Part shown: piece by piece, positions 21,510 through 32,600 of the stretch
Numbering within the stretch: position 1 is the first letter of the stretch
Layout of the letters: every line of letters starts with the position of its first letter
Assembly: GCA_024362935.1 (NCBI GenBank)
Contig: JANCRA010000012.1
Location: 4,402,001 to 4,466,000 of the forward strand
From: Setophaga petechia
Taxonomy: Eukaryota; Chordata; Aves; Passeriformes; Parulidae
Reading direction: 5' to 3'
DNA length: 64,000 nt
Made by a program: the position numbers and the translations under genes
The notes under the pieces: generated by a model
Told to the model about the DNA's origin: nothing
Database searches by the model: none
The model's input: only the letters and a program-made list of their open reading frames with translations

Positions 21510-24010
21510 AAAGTAAAAAATTATAAAAAGTGAGTACTGAAAAGCCTGAAAATTCCCAGTGTTCAAAGCAAAAAAAATAATGGAGTAAAATGCTAGCTCT
21601 TGTCATGCATTTATTATCAGTTCTCTGTGGGTGTTGTGTGAAGCTCCAGGAACCTGGATCCCATTCTGAAAATTCCAGACATGTTGAGGCTGTGTCCATG
21701 CAACAGGTCCTGTTAGTACTGGGTAAATTAGTTAATCAGCAGGAGATGCCTTGTACACAGAGTCAACTGAGAAGAAACTCAACTATCAGGTTTTCTGAAG
21801 AAAACTTTCTTTAAAATTCTCCCACTATTGTGTTAGAATTATTGTGTCTTTGTGTTACTGACCTTCTAGGAGTCCACTTAATGTGTCCTCTGACTTGTGT
21901 TTGAGCTTAATCTTGGAAATAAGGCTGATTATGTGTATTTGTATCTGTTCTGAGTTAGGATAAGTAAAACTTCTGCTGAAATAAGGCATAGCTTTCAGCA
22001 TTTGCTATTTCCCCACTCTGCCATGGTACTTACTGCACTGTTTATTTCTCTCCAGGTCACATTAGAATGAAATGTGCTGTCGTCAGAAGCCATGAAGTGC
22101 ATCATAAAATGCCACATGTTGGCCCTACCAGTAATAGATGCAACTCCAGGACTTCAGCAAGGTGTCCTTGCTCAGACCAGAGCTGGTGCCTTGAAATACT
22201 AAGAAAAATTGTCTCATAAAAAATTAAATCAAAAAGGAAAACAGTAACTCATAACTAAAATTCCAAATTCAAATTCAAGTAAAAGGGTTCCAGTAAGCCT
22301 CTCTCTAATACCTCTGGACCGAATTTCCTGAAAAATTCAAGAAATATAGCTATAGGTAACCAAACAGATACTAGATTTTGGTTTCTACAGTAAAACCAGC
22401 TCAGGGATATATATATTAAAGCAAATATGTGAAAGTAAAGACTTCAAACCAAAACAGACAGAAGGTGTGAGCTATTGAAAGTATAAGGCAATTACTAAAT
22501 TTCAGGCTAAGATTATAGTTGTGGATGTATGAATTACAATAAGCTACTGGTAGTAAAAAAAATTTAAATACTACAATTTAATTAAAATAGTTGATTATCT
22601 CTTGGAATTATATTAGCTGAAAACCTGGAAGTTTTTTTAATAACTTATCATTGATTCCAAAATATTTAAGAAAAAAACCAGAAGCTGCCAAGTTTTTACT
22701 GCAGGATCCTGTGGGTGATGATGACAGAAGCCCTCTTTTCAAGGGTTGTGACTTTCATGAGTGCCAAACCAAATTTATTTCAGTTAACATAAAATTAAAT
22801 TAAAGTAGATAATAAACCATGTGTAGAAGTGGGTCTTGATGATAGACTGTGATTGCTGACTTACAAACCAACGCTCCAAAGTTTATTGTAGTTGTAATTC
22901 TCCAGGAAGAATGGCCAACTAACTGTTTAGGCTATTAACCTGCATGTGTGCAGTGCAAATGCTTCAGCAGAAGTCCTCTGCTAACACTTTAGGATTGTAC
23001 ACAGGTTTACAAGTTGTAAGGAAGAGATTATTTTTGAGAATGTTGGCATGGGCCTTCTTGGCAAGAGTCAGGGAGTAGGAAAGGAGCTGAAACGTGGTAG
23101 TCACAACTCATTTAATCACAGGACCACTTTCTGATGTAACATAATCCAATAAAGTGTGGTATGACTCCACTGCTGTCAATTAAGGAGTTAGTGCAAAGGT
23201 TCCACAAGAACATGGGGAAATACTTGTATTAATAAACTGAATTGGATATGATAATGAGAATGTCTCCTCTGTATCTAACAGTATGATTTGTTGATCCAGA
23301 TCCAAGGACAAACTTTATAGAAACATACACAAAAGGATTTCTACATAGAAATCAGCAGTATTTTATGAAGCAGGATCCTGTCAGAGATCACATTTTATAC
23401 TCCTACTGTATAAAAATGGGCGCTCTGGACAAGTTAATGAATGAATGATTAAAGACACTACTAAAGTAGCAAAGCACAGTCATATTTTAACAGTACTTTT
23501 CTTGACTTCTTAGATGTAGAAAAAAGTTTTATTTAATAGAAAAAGTGAGTTTATGACCATAAATGTTAACATTTTAGAGGGACGTCATCAATCTTCCTTT
23601 ATAGTCAACCATCAAATATTTGTCTTGACACTTCTATAAATTGTTCTGTTAATGCAAAAGTTTACATTGGAAAAATACAATTAGAACACAGTTTTTAAAA
23701 GCATGAAATTTAAGTCCATAATAGAAGTAATAAAACTGTTAACACTATTGAATTTTTTTATTTACAACCCATTGTATAATTTGTTAAATCATAAGGGAAA
23801 TATATGGACTACAATTACAAATATCAAACTTGATTAAAGTAGGAAGTTTATATTATGGAAACCAAACCTAGTAAGTTAAAAAAATATACTTTTTAGGTGT
23901 CCTAGTTCTGTGGATTTATGTAATATTTGCCTGGATTTTCTTATATTTTTGTTACTGTAGAGTGCTGTTTTAGTCAAAGTCATCTTCTTTCTTCAAAAAA
24001 ACCCCAAAAC
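21510..24010. other. AT-rich unique DNA, no gene seen
   Basis: I see no recognisable gene, RNA or element; only AT-rich sequence with short chance frames. Confidence 0.55.
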
Positions 24011-24043
24011 TATATATCTTGCAATGTAGAAAAGTGCAAGGCG

Positions 24044-24062
24044 GCCCCACGTCTGGGCGCCA
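24044..24062 (-). other. Retroviral primer binding site, lysine-tRNA type
   Basis: On the minus strand, two bases after the LTR end, the sequence is TGGCGCCCAGACGTGGGGC. This equals the complement of the 3' end of tRNA-Lys (TGGCGCCCAACGTGGGGC, as used by many betaretrovirus-like and ERVK elements) except for one extra G in the middle. Its position directly after the CA of the LTR marks the LTR as the 5' LTR of a provirus. Only about 10-30 bases of possible leader follow before sequence resembling the local AT-rich background. Confidence 0.85.
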
Positions 24063-24528
24063 GCTGCTGTGGCGGTGCCGATTCCGAGCCCGGCTGGCTC
24101 CACAGAGTTTGCACAGCCTACAGCCTGGTTTGGGGCACTGGCAGCTGCGAGTCCCAGGACCTCCAGCAGGAGCAAGCTGGGAATTCAGTGCCTTCTCTGG
24201 AACTCCCTCCACGTCCGTGGTGGAGGAGGCAGCTCCAGCAGGCCAAGAGGCAGAGACGGCGACAACACGATGGAGGTAGAAGGAATAGACGTGAGGCGGC
24301 AGTCTTCCACAGCAGGGGAAAAGGTTTATTCGAGGATCGGGAGGGTGGAGATGGGTAGGGAGGCTGTAGAGGACTGCCCCGAGGGGCGGGGAGAACAGAA
24401 ATTATATAGAGAGACCAGGGGGAGGTGAACCCCTTCCCCTGGCCAATGAACTTAACATACAACATAATTGACAGAGGGTGACAACAAATGAAATCCCATG
24501 GAGGGTGGGACAGCCCTCTCCTGCCCAA

Positions 24529-24583
24529 TCACTCTCTGCCCTGGGGGGAATGTTCTGGAGAAACAGGCAGGGGCAGAGAGTGA
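24529..24583. repeat. Inverted repeat in LTR U3
   Basis: TCACTCTCTGCCCTG (24529-24543) pairs with CAGGGGCAGAGAGTGA (24568-24583), with one extra G in the right arm, around a loop of about 24 bases. It could fold as a stem of about 15 bp in DNA or RNA. It lies in U3, upstream of the LTR's own TATA box. Confidence 0.85.
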
Positions 24584-24739
24584 CAGGCAGGCAGGCTGAC
24601 AACTTAACATACAGGGGTAGGGATGAAGGGATACAAATAGGCGGGAGTATCTAAGCAACCAAATGACGGACAGCTCTACAGAGGGAAAAACAGGGGGAGG
24701 GGAAACCTGGCAGGCGCCATCTTATACAATTGAAATCAA

Positions 24740-24803
24740 TACAATACAATAAATTAAGGAACATAACCGGGGGGTACAATACAATAAATTAAAGGGAACA
24801 TAA
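24740..24803. repeat. Direct repeats at the 5' end of LTR U3
   Basis: Two copies of TACAATACAATAAATTAA + (A)GG(G)AACATAA occur at 24740-24766 and 24775-24803, differing by two inserted bases. Tandem repeats in U3 often carry enhancer elements, but here that is inference. Confidence 0.9.
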
Positions 24804-24845
24804 TAGTGGGGGGAGGGGGAAAAACCGCGGGAGCGCACCGCAACA

Positions 24846-26785
24846 ATAGCATACTTATAATTATATTTTTAATTTAACTATATTTTATAATTTTAGACAC
24901 ACAGATTCAATACTGAATAAGTTTTATTTTAACATCATCCTTTCCCCTTTCCTCCCCTGCTTTTATTCTAGTGAGTTTGCACTTTCAGGACTTGTGCTTC
25001 TAAAATGGTATACAGCTTCAAATCCTGGAAAAGTCAATGCCAGTCTGCAAGTCATTTTAACTTCTCTCTGAATTAGAGCATGTGTCAGTGCCACAGTGAA
25101 GGCTGAACACAAAAAACAAACAGCAAGGGTAGCATGTGCTTGATGAAATTTACTTTAGTCTCCTTGCTATTCTGTAGGAGGGCCGCTTACCGACAGAATG
25201 TGAACCTTTCAGTATGGAAGGGAAATACAAGTTCTGCTTTCCCACCTTATCATGGTGGAATAAATACATTATAGTTCTGGTTGCCAGAAATTGTAGTCTC
25301 TTCAAAAGAAGCAAGTGGTTCCTATTGTGGCTGCTTTCAGGGATCTTTAGTTTCCTTTGCTGATTAAGAAATGGCTCTAAAAAATTGCCAGTACTACAGG
25401 CTATAAAGCCTCATCCAGTGAGCTGCCAAGTGTCTTCCTTTGCTGCTGAATCCATTATCGTTGAGGCACATTTAACATGTTCTTGGCTGTGCTTGCAGCC
25501 ACGAATCACTTGGGGAAAGTCTTTCTGAGTGGTCAACAACTCTCCTTAATTTACCAGAACTGCTTGGACACCCTGCTAATCTTATTTAACCCACATTGAA
25601 AAGTTACTGACTTTTGTGACTTGCTCAAGATTTCTCATTTGTATGTTATCCAACCTGTGTTCATTTATCTTGTTAAACATTACATTTCAGTGAGCAAACT
25701 TCTCAGTTCTAGTGTCTTTATTATTTCCTATGTATATCTCTATTTTATTCTTCCTTTCCTAGTATCTTGTGTTGTAATTTTTTGTTGTCTGTCTCATATC
25801 AAAATATATTCCTGTTTTTTTCAACTCCTTGTACCATGTCTTTATTAAACAATGAAGTTTTGTACTCTTTTTCCAGGTTCTATTTCCCCAGCCTTTTACC
25901 TACTCTCTTCATTTTTTTTATTTCTTCTGCTCTATATATTTAGCACATCCTTGTTGCTGCTGACATACCCACAGACTATCTCACATTTGCTCATCTAGGC
26001 ATGTTCTCATGAAGCTTATCTCTTTCTGCCACTCTCAGTGTAAAGACTCTTACCTTCCTGCCAGTGCCTTCTTTTTTTGCACACATTTTGAAATTCAGTC
26101 CAGTAGCATCTTACATACAAAGATAAGCTACAAAAATGTTGCTAAAAGTATTAAAAAAAAAAAAAAAATCCACAAACCTAAGAGAACTCACTTTTTGGCA
26201 GGTTTTGTACCATCTTAGGGTTCTATCCTGTGCATTGTTGCCATTAGCATTCTTTTCTGAACAGTAAAAAAGAACAGTGTTTGATGGAAACATTACAGAA
26301 ACTTCAACACTTAAAGAAAAAGGACTAAGAATAAAATGAGAAGTGTGAACTATTTTTATTAACCATATGGGCAGTTTTATGCACAAGTGAATTGACTAGA
26401 TAATGGAAATATGGTCAATCTCATCCATGTGGAACACAACAAAGTGAGAGGCATTGAGTTACTTGAGGGAGTGACCAGCAAAAGTGGAGAAGAAAGATAG
26501 AACAAAAGAGTAGCGAAAAAGTCAGCTGAACTGGGAACAGGAATAGTGGAATGCCTTGTACATGAAAACAAAAAGGAGTTGGATATTAGGCCTGTTATAC
26601 TAACAATTATTTGTGTAAGTTATGTTTTGAATATAGTAGTGTATTAAACAATAGAATATGTAGCTGCAGTTCAATGCAGATATCAAAAACCACCAAAGTG
26701 GTCTATGGGGTATTTCAAATACTCCAAGGAATACTTTTCCAAGTATTTTCATTATATGTATGGAATAATTCACAGAAGGACTATA
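24846..26785. other. AT-rich unique DNA, no gene seen
   Basis: I recognise nothing apart from a 16-base A run at 26153-26168. The A run has no retrocopy-like sequence that I can identify next to it. Confidence 0.55.
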
Positions 26786-26790
26786 GATAT

Positions 26791-27448
26791 TGAAGTAATC
26801 AGGGCAGGAGGCTTTTTCTCCTTTTAATGCCTTTATTAAAAGTGATCAGTTCAAGATTGGGAAGGCCGACGGGTCTGCATTCTCCATCGTCTCTCCCAGG
26901 GTGACTCGGAGGAGGAGGAACGTGCAGCTTTGTCCACGAAGAGCAGAGCAGGGGTCCCTTCCTCGTGGGAGCCTTGAGCATAGCCCGTGTCTCTTACTTC
27001 CACCGCCTCCGGGATCTGGGTCTGGGTTTCAGATGACATCTGTGCTCAGGGTGAGGGGCAACGAAGGTTTTCAGCATCTCTGCAGGCTCAGCACTCTGTT
27101 CTCACATCCAGACATCACTCTAATCTCTTAATTCTCTAATGACTCGTTGTTTTTGGGGTCTTTTCGGTAAGTTTGACACTTCCCATGGCATGCTGTTCCC
27201 AAAGTTATTTTGCATCTTCTGATGCTCCCCTCCCACGTCTTGTGCCCTCCCCTCACTGTCCGGGGAGAAGAGCCATTAACTTAGCCCTAGCCAGGGCCTT
27301 TACTGATACTGAAGGAGCCATTAACTACAACGACTTGTGATTATAATAACAAACAGGCAGAACTGTAGCGGCATCAACTGGCTTGATTGGTTTGCAACTG
27401 TTTTTTTTTTTTTCCCCAAAAAATTTGGCCAATCTTTTGTTTATAACA
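26791..27448 (-). mobile_element. Solo LTR, family A (5-bp target duplication)
   Basis: A 658-bp LTR in minus orientation is bounded by TG (26791) and CA (27447-27448) on the plus strand. The exact 5-bp direct repeat GATAT lies outside each end (26786-26790 and 27449-27453), as expected of a retroviral insertion. The minus strand has AATAAA at 26832-26837 close to its 3' end and starts TGTTATAAACAAAAG. A 13-base T run lies at 27401-27413. It aligns along its length with the LTR at 42148-42789 (shared GGGCAGGAG, CTTTTATTAAAA, GGAGGAGGA, CTCGTTGTTTTT, GCAATTGGTTT-type blocks). A 5-bp duplication is usual for ERVL-type elements. No internal provirus is present. A clear TATA box was not found. 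Confidence 0.85.
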
Positions 27449-30400
27449 GATATCATACCAAAATACTGTACACAAATCTGATCAACCAAGTTGAAGAAAG
27501 AATAATTAAAGTATAGAAGCAACAGATTGACTGATGCAGCTGAAAGCATCTCTCTTGTTAGAACATGCTAAAAGGGCTTGTTCTGCTAAATCTTCAGTGA
27601 AGGCTGAAATAAAACATGATCACTCTTTTCCCATAAGAATTTTAAGGCCGGTATATCTGGGCAGTGTGAGGGCAGAGAAATAAAAGAGTCACGCTTGTAT
27701 GAAAACAAATGACACATACTGATCAACTATAAACACATGGTAGAAGTATTACTGTATTTTAATTACTGCTGTAAAAAGAAGTAGAAAGGCTTAGAAGCAA
27801 TTGATTTTAAGATGAAATTTGCTATATTTCTGCACAGGTTTTCGTGACATGATAGGGAGCAGTATTTGCTGAGCTGTGATGTCCTGTCCAATTCAATATC
27901 CTCAAGGGTTATGCAAGCTAATGCAATACTGATTCTTCACCCTAAACTTGTAGATTTATTTTTCTGACTACAGATCAGAGCCATGATAGATTAGTTCCAA
28001 CTGCTCATCTAGTTTGTATTGCAGCTCCAGTTTTATTGAGGCAAAAAACTGAAGTGTGAACTTTTATCATGGTCTATTGTTCAAAGTGAATTTTACCTTA
28101 AACATAATGGTCACTGTCTTATAGGAGCAAAATAGGATATTTATACTGGCCTGTATAGGGAGCATATTTTGACATTTGCTAAAACCTTGCCCCCTGTAGA
28201 AAACTGTCATGGGGAAAAGTAACATGAAGAGAGTTTAGTCTCAGAGTCTTTGGAGTTTTGGTTGATCTTTTTCTGTCTCTACAGAGACATCAAATCCAAC
28301 CAACATCATCAGGAAATGCAGTGATGGAAGCATTACGTACCTCTAAAATCCAGTGATTACCTGTCTTTTCTTATAGTTGCAGCCATATAAACAAAATACT
28401 AATGAAATTCAATATTAATCTATATTGAAATATTTGAGCATAAAGAGTTGTATATTCTTTAATATTTAGATACACTTAATTCTTCTTAATAAATTCCTAC
28501 ATTCTGAGAACTTTGGTAAATCATTGAAGATCCCCAAAACTGCAAATGAAAAATAAAGATGCATAATTTTTTTCCAGTGGTAACAGTACTGTTTTGACAA
28601 GTGGAAAATTCAAAATAGAAATTACTAGTAAGCTGCACAGTATAGGAGAGTTCTCAAATTTGAGAGATGCTGCTGAATAGGATGAATCTCTCAATGACTG
28701 AAAGTCTAATGAATATATGAATACTCATAATTACTAAAAAATTAGTGAAATTAGTCTTTTTGACTGTAGAATTCTAATTTTACAATAGAATTTTTTCTTC
28801 ATTTGGTTTGAGTTGAAAATATTTCTGTTTGTAGTTCTGAAAAGGGATATTTCTTCGTACAGTCAATTCTTAGAACAACACAAATACAAGCGGAATCGTC
28901 CTTTTTATAAAGGAAAGGAAACATATATGTGCCATTTCAAGGGGATATTTGCTTGCACTTGTCAAAACTTATCCAGATATGGATGCTGTGAGAGGACCTT
29001 TTGGGACCATTTGCATTGCTATCTTACTCTAGGGGTAATGCAGTCAACATTCTGTAAGTGAAATGTGCTGGTCCATATTGTTTGAGATTCATTGTCGGGG
29101 AGTTGTGTGAAATCTTTCTGAATATTTCAATTTCAGACAAGTAAAATATTTTTAAGTCAAGTGAGTACTTCGTAGAACATTAGGAGATAGATTATTTACA
29201 CCATGTATTTGAGTAAAAAGAATTTGTTAGGACTCTTTTGTGTACTGAATGGCCTGCAATTCCAGTTTGGACTTAACATTTCCTTTTCCAAACCCCCTTA
29301 CTATTTCTGTCTCTCTTGTAAACTTGTAGGATTACATGTTCTGCTAATGTGACCTGATTTGCATCGCACCTTTAAATTGCAGTTAAGCAGCAACACCTCA
29401 GAGGAGAATAGGAAATGGCATTTTATCACTTCTGGAGTTGTGTGTTGTAAGGTCAAGGTTGGAGTGTGCCTAAGGGAAAAAGTATTTGCCACTCACACTT
29501 TGTTTTCTTTGTGACCCTGTGAAAGGACTTCAGTCTCCAGAGATATAATTAAAGCAATTTACACAGACACTAAATCGGTGCACGTGGAACTGGTACAATG
29601 AAGAGTAAAGCTACAAAGAGAACAAGGCAAACCTTTGGATTTTTGTCTGATTTCTTTACCCTGTGGGGACACCTTCCATTCTCCAAGGCTGGGTAAGAAA
29701 TTCAGGTCCTGTATACCTTTTAGTTTTGTCAACCATAATTGCAATTTGGAAGAATAGGCAGCACTGTAGTTAGAAATAATTTTTCAGGAGGTGCATTTAC
29801 AACCAATGCATAAACCATAGAGGTCAATTGTTGATCTCTGTCAAAAGGTAGCAAAATAGAATTCACAGCCTTGAGCTAAAATATTAATTTTTCCCTTTTT
29901 GTGTAATAACTTAAAATAATAAGAAAGTTTTTAAATCAACACCACAACATTAGCAAGCTGCGAGATTTTTTTCTACCTGCCTAAAATATTAAATGAAGAA
30001 AACTTCATGGAGACATGTGACTTCCACTCCTGAAGGCTTGTTAAATCTAAAAAGAAGCAACACTTGGGTACATTCACATCACAGCAATAAATGTACAACA
30101 AACCAAAAGAGAACAAAGCTCATTGCAAAACATGCAGATGCCATTTTAAATGCTTTGAACAATACTATGATTTCTGGACGTTTTGCAGCTTGAAGAAAAT
30201 TGGTTATCCACCGTATAATAACAAATGTTGAAATGACATATTCATTTCTGTACAGTTCATCATGATACAACATTCAGAACACAAACTTACAGCTAAGAAA
30301 AACCAAATCCTCTCAGTGGAGAGAAGATATGGCCTTTTAAGCTACAATTAGTTTTATCTATAAGAGGCAAACAACATTACAAATTATCTACCTTTGATAT

Positions 30401-31487
30401 ATGATCTATCTTGTATTTTAAAGAACTCTTATTTGTTATTTACTGAATTTGGTCTGCTGATGAAAAATATAATTATGCCAAGAAATTTCATAATTAGCTA
30501 CTACAGTCTATTCTTGTAATGTAGTCTACAATGGCAAAACATATATTAGCGGAAAAAATAAATTAACTGTAAAGTGCTTAATGCTTGAAACACCTGCATT
30601 GACCCAACTGGCAATAAAAATTAGTTAATAAAAATTCTACACTTCTCAAAAGCTGGATGGCCTGCTTTTTTTGTATAGGTGAGAGAGTTGTGGCAACTAC
30701 CTAGTGATAAAGTAATTTAAATAAATAAAAAAGACCACACTGGGTAAGTTACAACAGATCCTAAAAAAATCATATTGGATATGCTCTCTGGATCACTGAA
30801 TGATAGTGTTCTGCCTGCATCGGCAGAGACTACCAGTTGCAAGAAATGGTATAGACAATTACAGAAAAATGTGCTTAGAAAGACATTCTCTTTGTATCAT
30901 ATTTAATTAGTCATTGGTTTATGCCCTGAGGTATAAAGGCTTGAATTCCAATTATTTTATCCTACTTAATATTCACGGTTGTGATTATTCTCTGTCTTCA
31001 TATCAAATGGAATCTTTCTAGTATTTTACTGAGTTAATATGCATCTTCAACCATCTGCCTTGTGTTGACTATTAACTTTTGATAATGAGTGCCATTGCTG
31101 AATTATGCACATGGTAAAAAAGCACTTTCATTTAATGCTCTTAGAAATGGCTGTAGCTTGAATGAATATCCCCTTTTCTTAAATTAAGAAATTACATAGG
31201 CAAAACCAACCTTACTTTTCTACCTTTATGAAGTTCCTTCTAATTATTTTGTAGCCATGTCTGAATGCAGAAGATTTTAACTTTTCTCATGTTTAAGTAA
31301 TTCCAGCAGATAGCCAGATTCACTATTTGTGTCTTACCTTTTATGTGTCTGCCACATTTTTTCTGAAATCCTAACCTTAGAACTGAATTTTTTACAAGTG
31401 GATATTCTCTGATTTATTCTGTGGTATTATAATATTTTAAAGATTAGATGTCCTCCCATCTTTGTGTTTCCCAGCTTTTTGTCTTTA
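27449..31487. other. AT-rich unique DNA, no gene seen
   Basis: I see no recognisable gene or element in this 4 kb. The longest frame, 82 codons at 28813-29061 on the plus strand, has several cysteines but no zinc-finger or other spacing I recognise. The segment 27980-28110 looks compositionally balanced and might be conserved, but nothing more can be said. Confidence 0.5.
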
Positions 31488-32600
31488 TCACTGGTAGGGG
31501 CTGATGAATCCTACAGTCTGAAAGAGCCAAGGCTGCTGCACCTCTGTTCCCTCAGATCTAGCCAGGAGTGATGCTGAGCATGTTTTCCCCATGATTGACA
31601 TGTAGGCACCCACGGTACATCTACACATGTGCAGCTGACTGGCCACACAGAGAGAAAATACTAAGCACTCACACAAGCATTCAACACTAAAAGCCTCATC
31701 CTGGTCCCCTCTCTGGCTAATTAGAATAAAGGTTTATTAGCAGGAAATATAAGTATATGTGTATATGTACAATGTGTATGTACAACATGCCCCATGATTA
31801 CTTTGTTGGTGTTTCCCGGGATCCTTGCTCTTAATTTTCTCACTCTCAAATGCAAATGCCCATGTACAAATGAGTCCCAGAAGATTCCCCAAGTCCCAGT
31901 GCCTCAGCAGTTTTCCTGAACAAACCCTGGTGTAGCTAGTGCTGAACTCCTGCTGTCTCCCTGTGAGTGACACACTCACCCTCCTGGCTCCTGGGTCACT
32001 TCTCTGTGCTCTGGTATTTGCAAGTGATCACACTGTGATGCACACACCCTGATGTCTCCAGCTGCTGGCACCCCAGACACACAGGCCCTGTGATGGGTGG
32101 CTGCACTCCAGCCCTGGCACTCAGACCTAAACACACACGAGCTCCAGCAGAAAGAGCCCCTTCACTCAGGACAAGATTTAGAAAGGGAGTTTAATGAAAA
32201 GACACATCAGACTACTGATATAGTGCAGGGGGTGCTGATGAGGGCTAGCCTGTGTTAACCCTTTAACTTTCTGTATTCCTGTGCTTGTTCATGCCAAAAC
32301 CACCTAGAAGCCTCTCTTTCTCCACCATTGGTTCATCCCTGAAACATCCCACAATAAGTCCTGTAAAATCTCAAAATACTTTTCCCTGCCATCCCATACT
32401 GTGTGAAGGCACTTTCCCCTGGCTCATGGGGCCCTGATGGCCCTGATGGCTCATGGAATTGGTTTGTAGATGGTGCTTGGTGTTTGGGTTCCCCCACCCT
32501 TCCCTTTGAATGTGGGGAGATGAGTTTTCACTTGCATAACCAACTAATCACTTCTTCAGATGGAGCTGTGCTTTCATGGAGCTGTCAGAAATGACACTGA
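31488..32600. other. GC-richer patch, possible decayed retroelement
   Basis: Composition rises in GC between about 31490 and 32560. There are TTTATTAG (31733) and GTTTAATGAAAAG (32191) motifs that could be inverted polyadenylation signals, and a short alternating tract at 31745-31790. I found no paired termini or target duplication, so I cannot name an element. Frames of 60-80 codons here are not convincing genes. Confidence 0.3.
31745..31790. repeat. Imperfect TATG/TGTA simple repeat
   Basis: An alternating purine-pyrimidine tract built from ATATGTGTATATGTAC-like units. It is a minor microsatellite. Confidence 0.6.

Larger units (their letters stand above)
24065..24845 (-). mobile_element. 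5' LTR of a truncated ERVK-like provirus
   Basis: A 781-bp LTR on the minus strand begins TGTTGCGGTGCGCTCCCG and ends GCCACAGCA. It has a TATA box (TATATAA, plus 24402-24408) and a polyadenylation signal AATAAA (plus 24325-24330) 70-80 bp further on, which defines R. U5 runs from there to 24065. The U3 part holds a pair of 27/29-bp direct repeats and a hairpin, listed separately. The lysine-type primer binding site follows at once, so this is not a simple solo LTR. Yet no gag, pol or env sequence and no second LTR are present in the window. Minus- and plus-strand frames of 119-143 codons across it are non-coding. Lost internal sequence means no retroviral proteins can be made. Confidence 0.88.

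Noticed and set aside
21148..21699. 183-codon minus-strand open frame, the longest in the window
   Set aside because: It covers the LTR-like remnant and a 45-bp repeat that keeps frame by length; no domain or plausible gene context.
26153..26168. A run as the tail of a processed pseudogene
   Set aside because: The adjoining sequence shows no gene-like content and no flanking duplication was found.
28813..29061. 82-codon frame with several Cys and His residues, possible zinc finger
   Set aside because: The Cys/His spacing does not follow C2H2 or other finger patterns.
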